A stretch of 64,000 bases of DNA from CAZFOB01 sp964520325 (GCA_964520325.1 CAZFOB010000015.1:18648-82647), one strand, 5' to 3'; shown: positions 16,204 through 24,959, counted from the stretch's first letter. Translations and numbers: made by a program. Notes: generated by a model from the sequence alone, not told the origin.

Positions 16204-17789
16204 GCGATCCCGCTCTGAAGATGCCGCTCGTTCCGCCGCTTCCCGACATGCGTGACATGGTCCCAGGGTCGTCCTGGCTCGGAGCACGAGAAGGACTTCG
16301 GGAAGCGGCGGCCTATTGGCTCGTCAAAGCTCCGCCGCAGCGGACGAAGCTCGCATCGCAAGCGCGACGGCTTGCGCGTCCGTCTTTGGCGTGGGGATCG
16401 CTCTCCGCGGTCGCGAGAGCCGGCGGACGTGTAGTGAGTGTGGTCGGTCCGGACGGTCTCTCGGAGATCTTCCGCGCCGCAAGTGACGCGCGACGGGGCC
16501 GCGAAGGCAAGACTGCGAAGCGCGGCGGGGCATCCCGAGGGCAGACCCCCTGGAATGAAGGGCGCCGTCCGCCGGCGCAACTCGCCATCGAGCGAGCGCG
16601 CGAGCTCGTCGAGGCCGGCGGTCCCGCATACGTGAAGCTCGGCCAGTTCATCGCTTCGGCGCGAGGACTCCTTCCCGAGGAATGGGTCGATGCGTTCGCT
16701 TGGTGCCGCGACGAAGTGCCTCCTCTGCAGCCGGGGATCGCCGAATCGATCATCCAGAAAACCTTCGGCGCTCCGGTAACCGAGCTGTTCGCCACATTCG
16801 ATCCCGTTCCCATCGGTGCCGCGTCGATCGCGCAGGTGCACGGCGCAACCCTTCTCGATGGAACCGACGTCGTCGTGAAGGTGCGGCGCCCCGGACTGCG
16901 ACGCAAGTTCACCGAGGACATCCGGGTGATGGCATTGCTCGCAAGCGTCGCCGAACGCCTCACCGCCGAAGCACGCATGGCCAACCTCTCAGGATTCGTC
17001 GACCTCTTCGCGCAGATCGTCCTCGAGGAGCTCGACTTCCGTCTCGAGGCCGTGAACATCATCGAATCGGCACTCGCGTCGGAGGCCGCTGGTCACGACT
17101 ACGTGAACTATCCGCGTCCGATCCCCGACCTGGTGTCCTCGAACGTGCTCGTGATGGAGCGCGTCCCGGGTGTGCGTTACACCGATGCTCTCGAGGCCTA
17201 CCCGGACAGCGTCGACGGCGCCAAGATGTTGCGACTCGCGATCCAGAGCGTGCTCGAGCAGACGATGATCTACGGCATCTTCCACGGCGACCTGCACGCC
17301 GGCAACGTCTTCATCGACTCCACGGGCAAATTCTCGCTGGTCGATTTCGGCATCCTCGGCCGCCTCACAGCCGAGCAGCGCGTTGCGCTCATCCGGTTCC
17401 TCGTCGGCTTCGCCCGCAACGACGTCCGCATCCAGCTCGCTGCGATGCACGAGTTCGGAGGGGTCCCGATCGGCGCCGACTTCGACGCGCTTGCGGCCGA
17501 GCTCCAGGTCTATGCAGACCAGACGGCGGACCTCGAGATCAAGGCCGGCGAGATGGGCAAAGGCCTCGAACAGATGGCCGAAGCGATGAGCTCGATCATG
17601 CGACTGCTCTCCCGCTCGGGCTTCGTGGTTCCCAAGGAGATGGTGCTGTTCTTCAAGAACGTGCTCTACCTGAACGGTTTCGGCGCGGCGCTCGCGCCGG
17701 AGGCCAATCTCCTCGCGGAGATCGAGCCGATCTTCACCTACTTCATGACGAAATATCCCGAGGCGGTCGAACTGATGTCGGGAGCCTGA
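16200..17789 (+). CDS. ABC1 (UbiB/ADCK/AarF) atypical kinase-like ATPase
   Basis: 529 aa. After a basic, hydrophobic-patched N-terminus come the ABC1 hallmarks: YVKLGQFIASARGLLPEEW (KxGQ), IGAASIAQVHGATL (Ala-rich loop), VVVKVRRPG (catalytic Lys), VLEELDF, then IFHGDLHAGNVFID and LVDFGILGRL (metal-binding Asp and Asn). UbiB-family proteins support isoprenoid-quinone or lipid metabolism at membranes. The C-terminus FKNVLYLNGFGAALAPEANL is also typical. No quinone biosynthesis gene is near; pairing with a TetR gene suggests lipid-linked control. Confidence 0.9.
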   Translation: MSDPALKMPLVPPLPDMRDMVPGSSWLGAREGLREAAAYWLVKAPPQRTKLASQARRLARPSLAWGSLSAVARAGGRVVSVVGPDGLSEIFRAASDARRGREGKTAKRGGASRGQTPWNEGRRPPAQLAIERARELVEAGGPAYVKLGQFIASARGLLPEEWVDAFAWCRDEVPPLQPGIAESIIQKTFGAPVTELFATFDPVPIGAASIAQVHGATLLDGTDVVVKVRRPGLRRKFTEDIRVMALLASVAERLTAEARMANLSGFVDLFAQIVLEELDFRLEAVNIIESALASEAAGHDYVNYPRPIPDLVSSNVLVMERVPGVRYTDALEAYPDSVDGAKMLRLAIQSVLEQTMIYGIFHGDLHAGNVFIDSTGKFSLVDFGILGRLTAEQRVALIRFLVGFARNDVRIQLAAMHEFGGVPIGADFDALAAELQVYADQTADLEIKAGEMGKGLEQMAEAMSSIMRLLSRSGFVVPKEMVLFFKNVLYLNGFGAALAPEANLLAEIEPIFTYFMTKYPEAVELMSGA

Positions 17790-17830
17790 CTACGGGACGC
17801 TGTGTCCACCCTGTGCAGTCTCGCGGGAAG

Positions 17831-17903
17831 TGGAGATGGTCGGAATCGAACCGACGACCCCCGCCTTGCAAAGGCGGTGCTCTACCAACTGAGCTACATC
17901 CCC
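17831..17903 (-). tRNA. tRNA-Ala (TGC)
   Basis: 73 nt. Acceptor GGGGATG pairs with CATCTCC including the G3-U70 identity pair of tRNA-Ala; anticodon loop TTTGCAA gives TGC; T-arm with GTTCGATTCC. The discriminator is A and CCA is not encoded, consistent with a CCA-adding enzyme at 51526. Confidence 0.97.
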
Positions 17904-17911
17904 TGACTGCG

Positions 17912-18043
17912 CTACGACTCCTCGGTCGGCGGCTCCCAGCGCCCGAGCTCGACCTGGTCGTCCCGCCGGCCCCGGACGAGCTTTACCGCCATGCCCACCA
18001 ACGTCCCCAATAGACCGAAGAAGAACCACCGACGCTTACGCAC
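17912..18043 (-). CDS. 43-aa single-span membrane protein between tRNA-Ile and tRNA-Ala (DLW-39-like position)
   Basis: Starts at GTG 18043 after a good GGAGG. The sequence is a basic head (VRKRR), one hydrophobic helix WFFFGLLGTLVGMAVKLV, and a charged tail ending EPPTEES. Actinobacteria often carry a tiny one-helix protein of the DLW-39 family beside these tRNAs downstream of gyrA; size, topology and location fit, but the DLW motif itself is not visible, so the family call is tentative. Function is unknown. Confidence 0.65.
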   Translation of the reverse strand: MRKRRWFFFGLLGTLVGMAVKLVRGRRDDQVELGRWEPPTEES

Positions 18044-18088
18044 GCGATTCGACCTCCACGTCGAAGTCTTTGACACGAAACTGCTGGG

Positions 18089-18162
<74 letters not shown>

Positions 18163-18188
18163 AGCGACCACGCATCTTATCCGCTCCA

Positions 18189-18233
18189 GGATCGGCCGTA
18201 GGCCGCCCCCGAGAGGGATCGGCCGCAGGCCAC
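18189..18233. repeat. Short direct repeat beside tRNA-Ile
   Basis: GGATCGGCCGTAGGCC and GGATCGGCCGCAGGCC, 29 bp apart, in the gap between tRNA-Ile and the toxin gene. Each copy is itself partly self-complementary (GGCCGTAGGCC). Confidence 0.7.
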
Positions 18234-18243
18234 CCCAGAGGGA

Positions 18244-18675
18244 TCACCACACGGTGCGGAGGTCGCCGGTTCGTCGTGCGTGGTCGCGGATGCGTCTGTC
18301 CTTGGTGATGAGCACCACCGACGCCTCCCGCGCTTGCGCATAGAGGAACCGGTCCGCGGGATCTCCTGGGAACGCGTCACCGGGAAGACCGCCCGCAGCG
18401 GCTGCCGCCTGCGGCGAGAGTGGCAAGAACTCAACTCGATCAGTCGAGAGCACGTCGTTGATCCAGTCGTAGAGGTTCCGGTCGAGTCCGATCCGACCCA
18501 TGCGAACGAGAGTGCTGATCTCCCAGAAAGAGATCGGACTCACCATGAGCATGGCTGCCTTGGCAATCTCACGGAGCGCCCGGGCTGATAGACGAGGATC
18601 TTCGTCGACCCACCAGATCAGAACGTGAGTGTCAAGAAGGATCTGCTCAGTCGTTGTCGGCCTCCCAAGCCTCAC
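18244..18675 (-). CDS. VapC-type PIN-domain toxin ribonuclease
   Basis: 143 aa. PIN-domain acidic residues are all visible: Asp in ILLDTHVLIW, Glu in SFWEISTL, Asp in GDPADRFLYAQA and Asp in ITKDRRIRDH. These form the Mg-dependent RNase site, with tRNA or rRNA as the usual target. The start is uncertain: GTG 18675 is the only usable codon just upstream of the conserved LLDTH, and the gene overlaps the antitoxin 3' end by 29 nt. Toxin and antitoxin form a leftward operon placed between the DUF3566 gene and the tRNAs. Confidence 0.88.
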   Translation of the reverse strand: MRLGRPTTTEQILLDTHVLIWWVDEDPRLSARALREIAKAAMLMVSPISFWEISTLVRMGRIGLDRNLYDWINDVLSTDRVEFLPLSPQAAAAAGGLPGDAFPGDPADRFLYAQAREASVVLITKDRRIRDHARRTGDLRTVW

Positions 18676-18880
18676 CCGTGGAGAAGAGGAGTTCCTCGTC
18701 ATCGGCGTGGTACGTCACACTGCCGGCGAGGGACCGTGGCTCGTGCTCCTCGAGCGCTACAACCTTCGCGACGGGACGTCCGCGCTTGGTCACGATGAGC
18801 GTCGTCTTCGTCCGAGCGACCTCGTCGAGAAGCGCCAGGCAGCGCTCTTTGAAGCGGCTCGCGGGGACCTCCCTGTCCAT
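18647..18880 (-). CDS. Phd/YefM-type antitoxin (VapB)
   Basis: 77 aa. MDREVPASRFKERCLALLDEV then TLIVTKRGRPVAKVVAL is the Phd/YefM DNA-binding fold; the acidic tail DDEELLFSTGEAWEADND would wrap the toxin. I choose ATG 18880 rather than the GTG at 18901 or ATG at 18895 because family members start at this point and a promoter positioned 7 nt upstream would make the transcript leaderless. The start codon sits at the edge of a 34-bp palindrome. Confidence 0.85.
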   Translation of the reverse strand: MDREVPASRFKERCLALLDEVARTKTTLIVTKRGRPVAKVVALEEHEPRSLAGSVTYHADDEELLFSTGEAWEADND

Positions 18881-18915
18881 ATGACTAGTGTCCATGGACA
18901 CTAGTCATATGTCAA
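18878..18915 (-). promoter_or_regulatory. vapBC promoter fully covered by a 34-bp perfect palindrome
   Basis: Minus strand: TTGACA (18915-18910), 17-nt spacer, GACACT (18892-18887), then 6 nt to the ATG at 18880. The segment 18878-18911 is a perfect inverted repeat with 17-bp arms and no spacer (inner part CTAGTGTCCATGGACACTAG), so it spans from the -35 to the start codon. This is the expected site for antitoxin autorepression. Confidence 0.75.
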
Positions 18916-18919
18916 GCCC

Positions 18920-19261
18920 TCAGCGGTCTCGTGTGGTGATCACGACGCCGCCGACGAGCGCGCTCACGTGGTTGTAGAGCAACGCGATGACCCCGGCCAG
19001 CAGCGCGAACACGGCTGAGACCAAGGCCGAGAGCACGACAAAAGCCAGGACGAATGGCAAGATCGTGAACCGAAAACCCGTGAAGCCCAGGCTCGCGATG
19101 AACCCCTCGACGCCTCCGAGGCCCCCGGACACCAGACCGAGCAGATACAGGGCGACCGTGCCGACAAGCACGATCGCGAAGATCGAGAGCGCGATCGTGA
19201 ACGCCACTCGCACAGACGAGCCCACATCGATCGACCGGATCACCCTGCGCTCGCTGCCCAC
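18920..19261 (-). CDS. DUF3566 transmembrane protein
   Basis: 113 aa, GTG start 13 nt after gyrA. The head RRVIRSIDVGSSVRVAF precedes two long hydrophobic stretches, about 18-43 and 62-96, ending YNHVSALVGGVVIT. This is the DUF3566 pattern, a membrane protein of unknown function found directly downstream of gyrA across Actinomycetota. It probably shares the gyrase transcript. Confidence 0.9.
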   Translation of the reverse strand: MGSERRVIRSIDVGSSVRVAFTIALSIFAIVLVGTVALYLLGLVSGGLGGVEGFIASLGFTGFRFTILPFVLAFVVLSALVSAVFALLAGVIALLYNHVSALVGGVVITTRDR

Positions 19262-19274
19262 GATCCCCCCGAGG

Positions 19275-22200
19275 CTATTCCTCCGAATCGTCGTCGCCTG
19301 TGCCGGTGAACACCGGCGAAGCCGACGCTACGCGCTGGGCCTTGCCGAGGTTCATCACCCGCACGCCCGTCGCGTCCCTGCCCTGCGAAGAAACACCCTT
19401 GACCGGGATGCGCACGGTGATGCCGGCCGTTGAGACCAGGAACACTTCGTCCTCTGGGCTCACGAGGAACGCCGCGACGACGTAGCCCTTCTTCTCGTTG
19501 AGCTTGATCGCTCGGATGCCCTGGTTGCCACGTCCGATGCGCCGCCAGTGCCGCAGCGGCGTTCGCTTGCCGTACCCGGCGTCGGTGACGATCAGGATCA
19601 GTCCTTCGGGATCGACCACATCGGTCGAGACGACTTCATCGTCGGGCCGGAGGCGAATACCGCGCACACCGGCTGCACCGCGACCCATCGACCGGACGTT
19701 GCTCTCGGTGAACCGGATCGACTGGCCCTTGCGGGTCACCATGATGATGTCGTCGCCACCGGTGGATTCCACCACGCGGACGAGCTCGTCCTTCTTGCGG
19801 AGGTTGATCGCGATGAAGCCCTCGCGCCGGCTCTTGTCGTACTCGCTCATCGGTGTCTTCTTGACCTGACCCTGCTTGGTCGCGAAGAAGAGATACACCT
19901 CCTTGCCAAACTCCTTCGTCGCGATGATGTTCTGGACCGACTCGTCCTTACGAAGGGGAAGCAGGTTGATGAGCGCGGTTCCCCGCGCAGTGCGCTCTTT
20001 GATCGGGATCTCGTGTGCGCGCAGCCGGAACACCCTGCCTTGGTTGCTGAACAACAACAGGTAGGCGTGGGTCGACGTATGGATGATCTCTTTGACGAGG
20101 TCGGCTTCCTTGAGGTTGGCTCCCTGCACGCCGCGTCCGCCGCGTCCCTGCGTGCGGTACTTGCTGGCGGCCACCGTCTTGATGTAGCCGGCTTCCGTAC
20201 GAACCACGACGACCTCTTCGTCCTGGATGAGGTCTTCGATGTTCATCTCGGTGACGTCGGCGGACAGCAACGTCCGGCGCTCGTCGCCGAACTTGTCGCG
20301 GATCGTTGTGAGCTCGTCTTTGACCACCGCGCGCAACGTCGTCTCGTTGCTCAGGATCTCTTCCAGGTACTTCATCCGTGCCTGGAGCTCGGCCATCTCG
20401 TCCTTCAGCTGCTTGGTCCCAAGCCGGGTCAGGCGAGCCAGCGGCATGTCGAGGATGTAGTTGGCCTGGATCTCACTGAACGCAAGAGGCGCACCCATCA
20501 ACTGCCTGCGAGCGTCGTCGCGGTCGGCCGAACCTCGGATCAGCTTGATGATCGCGTCGATCTCGTCAAGCGCCTTGAGTAGCCCTTCGACGATGTGCGC
20601 ACGTGCCTTCGCGACATCGAGCCGATGCTGACTGCGGCGCTTGACGACGACGAGCTGGTGGTCGACGTAGTGACCGATGGCTTGCGCGAGATTCAGCGTG
20701 CGCGGCACACCGTCGACGAGCGCGACCATGTTCACCGAGAACGTGGTCTGCAACTGCGTGTGCTTCCACAGGTTGTTCAGGACAACGTTGGCGTTGGCGT
20801 CACGCTTGAGCTCGATCACCAAGCGCGTTTGCCCTTTGGCCGAAGCGTCGTTGATGTTGCGGATCCCGTCGAGCTGCTTGTTGTTGACGAGCTCGGCGAT
20901 GCGTCCGGCGATACTCCCGACGCTCGTCTGGTAAGGGATCTCGGTCACGATGATCTCCGGACCGCGCCGGCCCTCGTCGATCTCGGCCGTCGCACGCACC
21001 TTGATCGAGCCACGGCCCGTGGTATACGCATCGAGGATCCCCTGCCGGCCGAGGATCTGTGCTCCCGTCGGAAAGTCCGGACCCTTCACGAACTTCATCA
21101 GATCTTTGGGAGTTGCATCGGGATCACCGAGCACGTGGATCGCCGCGTTGATGACTTCGGTCAAGTTGTGGGTCGGGATGTTCGTCGCCATCGCGACCGC
21201 GATCCCTTGGCTCCCGTTGACGAGCAGGTTCGGAAATCGGGCCGGAAGGACGGTCGGCTCGGTGAGCTCGTTGGTGTAGTTCGGGACGAAGTCGACGGTG
21301 TTCTCTTCGATCCCCGCGAGCATCTCCATCGCAAGGGCACCAAGCCTCGCTTCGGTGTTGTGGTTGACAAACCCACCTGCCAGGAACGAGTGGTCTTCCG
21401 AGGCGACGCGAACCGAGTACACGTCCTGGATGCCGGCGTCTTCGATCGAGGCGACGCCGTCGTAGAAATAGCCCGCCTCCACCAGCGGCCGCACGACGGC
21501 GACCGCTTCACGGTTGTTGACCTTCTCCCAGAAGTCCTCACCGAGCGCCTCGAGTCTCTCCCAGCGGTCGAAGTCCCGTGACATCGCGCGGCTCGACTCC
21601 GGTATCCGGGCAAGTACTTCGGCAAGCACGTCGCGCTTGCGCGTCAGGAAGTTCACGCGTTCGGCGAATAGGCGAGCGTCTCGTCTATTCGTGATGCTCA
21701 CTCGCCATCCACCGCGCTTCGCGAAGTGCACGATGCGAGAAGCGATGCCGAATTCGAGCAGCAGGCTCTGGACGTCCCGAACCAGTCCCTCGCTGTGGCT
21801 GTCGTAGCAGAGATGGATCGAAGCGCGATCACCCAGGCACACGCTCCCGTCGCCCTCGAAGAGCGCCTGAAGGAACACTCGCTTCAGACCGAGCGACCCT
21901 TGCCAGACGACCGCAGGGATCCGCTTCCGTGCCGCGAGCTGGCCGATCAATTCCGTCAGCGGTCCCTTGGCGAAGTGCGACACGTCGTGGACGTCCAACT
22001 CGTAGGAGAGGGAGCCTGACCGGTTACGTCGCTGGTTCAGGTAGAACGTCCCGCCGATCAGCTCCCGGTACGCGATGCCCGCCAGGCGGAAGAACTCCTC
22101 ATCAGTGTTGTTGAAACCGAGGCGCTTCTCGCCCGCCCAACCCTCGGACACCATCATCCCGGCGAGGATCCCGAGTTGCTGTTCGTACCCGGTCGCAGGG

Positions 22201-23000
22201 AGGTCGTCCTCTGGACGGTAAGCACGAGAGATGCAGACGACCGTTTCAGACGTGACTTCGTCCAAGCGGCGCCAAAGCAACATCGGAACACCGAGGACGG
22301 AATCCAGGCACAGGACGGGATGGTTCGGAGTCCCGACGAGCGCATACCCGGCACGCGTACGGATCCGGATCGTCGGCTGCGGCCCGGAGTGGAAGAGCAT
22401 GTTCGCCGCGACCGGGTTGCCGAACTTGTCCAAGACCTTGAGGTCGATCGGGTTGTCGGAGTTCGGGCGGGCGCCCGGGACCAGCTCTGCGATCGGGCAG
22501 GACGTTCCGTTCGCCAGGCGAACGATCGTGTCGCCGGTGACGCAGTACCTCTCGGCGGCTGGTGGATCGTCCGGGGAACCGAAGTTGCCGTGCCCGTCGA
22601 CGAGTGGGTAACGCAGCGAGAAGCCCTGCGCGAGACGCGCCAGCGCGTCGTAGGCGGCCGCGGTGCCGTAGGGGTGGTACTTACCGGTGACGTCTCCGGT
22701 GATCCGCGCGCACTTCATATGCGGACGATCGGGGCGTGCTCCAAGATCCGGGTGATTCATCGCGTAGAGGAACCTGCGGTGAACGGGCTTGAGGCCGTCG
22801 CGCACATCGGGCAGCGCTCGCGCAACGATGACGGACATGGAGTAGTCGAGATACGACCGCTCCATCTCGTCCTTGATCTCGACGGGCTCAACAGTGCCGA
22901 AGGTCAGCGCCGGCTGGTCGCCGCTGCCATCACCAGCTCGGGTGCGGGCGCGTGAAGCGGGGCGACGGCGATTGGGCTTGTTCGGTGGTCTTCTGCTCAT
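19275..23000 (-). CDS. gyrA: DNA gyrase subunit A, containing an in-frame intein
   Basis: 1241 aa as encoded; removal of the 396-residue intein leaves 845 aa, normal for GyrA. N-extein 1-152 holds the winged-helix and QRDR; Tyr152 (AERY) is the DNA-cleaving tyrosine and the intein follows it directly. The C-extein resumes TEARLGALAMEMLAGI. The GyrA-box QGRGGRGV is present in the C-terminal beta-pinwheel. The quinolone region reads KYHPYGTAAAYD where E. coli has KYHPHGDSAVYD: Ala replaces Ser83 and Thr replaces Asp82. It follows gyrB by 3 nt and precedes DUF3566. Confidence 0.98.
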   Translation of the reverse strand: MSRRPPNKPNRRRPASRARTRAGDGSGDQPALTFGTVEPVEIKDEMERSYLDYSMSVIVARALPDVRDGLKPVHRRFLYAMNHPDLGARPDRPHMKCARITGDVTGKYHPYGTAAAYDALARLAQGFSLRYPLVDGHGNFGSPDDPPAAERYCVTGDTIVRLANGTSCPIAELVPGARPNSDNPIDLKVLDKFGNPVAANMLFHSGPQPTIRIRTRAGYALVGTPNHPVLCLDSVLGVPMLLWRRLDEVTSETVVCISRAYRPEDDLPATGYEQQLGILAGMMVSEGWAGEKRLGFNNTDEEFFRLAGIAYRELIGGTFYLNQRRNRSGSLSYELDVHDVSHFAKGPLTELIGQLAARKRIPAVVWQGSLGLKRVFLQALFEGDGSVCLGDRASIHLCYDSHSEGLVRDVQSLLLEFGIASRIVHFAKRGGWRVSITNRRDARLFAERVNFLTRKRDVLAEVLARIPESSRAMSRDFDRWERLEALGEDFWEKVNNREAVAVVRPLVEAGYFYDGVASIEDAGIQDVYSVRVASEDHSFLAGGFVNHNTEARLGALAMEMLAGIEENTVDFVPNYTNELTEPTVLPARFPNLLVNGSQGIAVAMATNIPTHNLTEVINAAIHVLGDPDATPKDLMKFVKGPDFPTGAQILGRQGILDAYTTGRGSIKVRATAEIDEGRRGPEIIVTEIPYQTSVGSIAGRIAELVNNKQLDGIRNINDASAKGQTRLVIELKRDANANVVLNNLWKHTQLQTTFSVNMVALVDGVPRTLNLAQAIGHYVDHQLVVVKRRSQHRLDVAKARAHIVEGLLKALDEIDAIIKLIRGSADRDDARRQLMGAPLAFSEIQANYILDMPLARLTRLGTKQLKDEMAELQARMKYLEEILSNETTLRAVVKDELTTIRDKFGDERRTLLSADVTEMNIEDLIQDEEVVVVRTEAGYIKTVAASKYRTQGRGGRGVQGANLKEADLVKEIIHTSTHAYLLLFSNQGRVFRLRAHEIPIKERTARGTALINLLPLRKDESVQNIIATKEFGKEVYLFFATKQGQVKKTPMSEYDKSRREGFIAINLRKKDELVRVVESTGGDDIIMVTRKGQSIRFTESNVRSMGRGAAGVRGIRLRPDDEVVSTDVVDPEGLILIVTDAGYGKRTPLRHWRRIGRGNQGIRAIKLNEKKGYVVAAFLVSPEDEVFLVSTAGITVRIPVKGVSSQGRDATGVRVMNLGKAQRVASASPVFTGTGDDDSEE
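21357..22544 (-). mobile_element. GyrA intein with LAGLIDADG homing endonuclease domain
   Basis: 396 codons, residues 153-548 of the precursor. Splicing motifs look intact: Cys1 in CVTGDTIV (block A), GTPNHPVL (block B, TxxH), SVRVASEDHSFLAGG (block F), His395-Asn396 in FVNHN (block G), with Thr as the +1 residue. The endonuclease has LGILAGMMVSEG at about 124-135 and FLQALFEGDGSV at about 224-235, plus KRIP between. The first motif is somewhat degenerate, so cleavage activity is uncertain. The site Y|T at the gyrase active site is the one used by mycobacterial GyrA inteins. Confidence 0.95.
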
Positions 23001-23003
23001 GAC

Positions 23004-24959
23004 CTAGATGTCGAGAAAACGAACGTCCTTCGCGTTCTTCACGATGAACTCCTTGCGCAGCGCCACATCGTCGCCCATCAGCACGCTGAAGACGTCGTCG
23101 GCTTGCGCCGCCTCGTGCGACGTGACTTGCAGGAGCGTCCGCATCGACGCGTCCATCGTCGTCTCGGCGAGCTCTTCGTAGTCCATCTCGCCGAGACCCT
23201 TGAGCCGGTTGAACTCGTGCTTATGGTCGGGGTTTTCGGCGAGGAACGCTTCCTTCGCCGAGTCGTCCTTGAGGTAGATCTTCTCCTTGCCGATCAGCGT
23301 CGAATACAGGGGTGGCTGCGCGATGTACATGAATCCCGCATCGATCAACGGCTTCATGTGGCGGAAGAAGAACGTGAGCAGCAACGTGCGGATGTGCGAT
23401 CCGTCCACATCGGCGTCGGCCATGATGATGACCTTGTGGTAGCGAGCTTTCTCGACCTCGAACTCGTCGTTGCCCACACCTGAACCGATGGCTGCGATCA
23501 GAGCTTGGACTTCGAGGTTCTTCATGGTTTTGTCGAGGCGAGCCTTCTCCACATTGAGGAACTTCCCGCGGATCGGAAGGATCGCCTGCGTGGCCGGGTC
23601 GCGAGCCTGGACGGCCGTGCCGCCCGCGGAGTCGCCCTCGATGATGAACAGCTCGGCGTCCTCGGCTGCGGTTCCCGATGCGCAGTCGCGGAGCTTGTCC
23701 GGCATGCCGGCGCCCTCGAGGGCGGACTTACGGCGCGTCAGGTCGCGAGCCTCTTTGGCGGCTGCGCGAGCCCGCGAGGCGATCACCGACTTCTGGACGA
23801 CCTTTCGTGCTTCGGGAGGATTCTCCTCGAGCCACGACGCGAGCTTCTCGTTGGTGGCGCGCTCGACGAGTGAACGGATAGAGACGTTGCCGAGCTTGCC
23901 TTTGGTTTGTCCCTCGAACTGCGGATCGCGCAGCCGGACGGAGATAACCGCGGTGAGACCTTCGCGGATGTCCTCGCCGGTGAGGTTTACCTCCTTCTCC
24001 CTGAGGATCCCCTTCTCCCGGCCGTAGCGGTTGACGACGTTGGTCAGCGATTTCTTGAAGCCTTCTTCGTGCATGCCGCCTTCCGCCGTTTCGATGCCGT
24101 TCGCAAACGAGTGGATCCCCTCGTTGTAGCCGAGGTTCCACTGAAGCGCGACCTCGACCTCCTGGTCCTCTTCCGACATCTCGAAATGCGCGGTCTTGCG
24201 GAAGAGAGGCTCCTTGGCGTGGTTCAGGTGCTTGACGAAGTCGATGATCCCGCCGCTGTACTTGAACGTTTGCTCCTGCGAGCGATCGGGGCGCTCGTCG
24301 ACGAAGTTGATCTCGAGTCCCTTGTTCAAGAACGCATAGGTCTGCAACCGCTCGAGGATCGTCTGCGCACGGAACTCCGTTCCTTCGGCCGCGAAGATCT
24401 CGGCGTCGGGCCAGAATGTGACAACCGTGCCTGTGCGACCGCGCGGCGCCTTGCCGACGGGATGGAGCTTGTCCTTTACGCGTCCACCGTTGTGAAAGCT
24501 CATCTGATAACGCTTGCCGTCGAGCGAGCTGTCGATCTCCAGATCGAGGCGTGTCGATAACGCATTCACGACCGACACGCCGACACCATGCAGACCGCCG
24601 GAGACCTTATAGCCGCTGCCTTCACCGAACTTCCCGCCGGCGTGAAGGGTCGTCATCACGATCTCGGCTGCGCTCTTGGTGCGGAACCGTGGGTGCTTGT
24701 CGACCGGGATGCCCCGGCCGTTGTCGGTGACCCGGCACCCGCCGTCGGCGAGGACCGTGACGTCGATACGCGTGCAGAAGCCGGCCATCGCTTCGTCGAC
24801 GCCGTTGTCGACGACCTCGGTGATGAGATGGTGCAAACCCTTGAGGCCCGTCGAGCCGATGTACATCCCCGGCCGCTTACGGACCGGTTCGAGGCCCTCG
24901 AGGACGGTGATGTCCTTGGCGCCGTACGACTTTCCCTTGTCGGGCTGGGTAGTGGTCAT
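23004..24959 (-). CDS. gyrB: DNA gyrase subunit B
   Basis: 651 aa. The GHKL ATPase starts SYGAKDITVLEGLEPVRKRP and GMYIGSTG, with DNGRGIPVD and GGLHGVGVSVVNALS; the transducer follows; the TOPRIM domain shows FIIEGDSAGGTA and IIMADADVDGSHIRTLLLTFFFR; the C-terminus is GLGEMDYEELAETTMD. No insertion is present. It is leftward, directly upstream of gyrA, together with which it makes the heterotetramer that adds negative supercoils. A good extended -10 promoter lies about 115 bp upstream. Confidence 0.98.
   Translation of the reverse strand: MTTTQPDKGKSYGAKDITVLEGLEPVRKRPGMYIGSTGLKGLHHLITEVVDNGVDEAMAGFCTRIDVTVLADGGCRVTDNGRGIPVDKHPRFRTKSAAEIVMTTLHAGGKFGEGSGYKVSGGLHGVGVSVVNALSTRLDLEIDSSLDGKRYQMSFHNGGRVKDKLHPVGKAPRGRTGTVVTFWPDAEIFAAEGTEFRAQTILERLQTYAFLNKGLEINFVDERPDRSQEQTFKYSGGIIDFVKHLNHAKEPLFRKTAHFEMSEEDQEVEVALQWNLGYNEGIHSFANGIETAEGGMHEEGFKKSLTNVVNRYGREKGILREKEVNLTGEDIREGLTAVISVRLRDPQFEGQTKGKLGNVSIRSLVERATNEKLASWLEENPPEARKVVQKSVIASRARAAAKEARDLTRRKSALEGAGMPDKLRDCASGTAAEDAELFIIEGDSAGGTAVQARDPATQAILPIRGKFLNVEKARLDKTMKNLEVQALIAAIGSGVGNDEFEVEKARYHKVIIMADADVDGSHIRTLLLTFFFRHMKPLIDAGFMYIAQPPLYSTLIGKEKIYLKDDSAKEAFLAENPDHKHEFNRLKGLGEMDYEELAETTMDASMRTLLQVTSHEAAQADDVFSVLMGDDVALRKEFIVKNAKDVRFLDI

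Noticed and set aside
16536..16560. Dispersed GGGGGC-GACCCCC hairpins (also near 51540 and 60915) as a REP-like element family
   Set aside because: Only loosely similar, all inside coding regions and of different length; GC-rich chance or slippage explains them as well.
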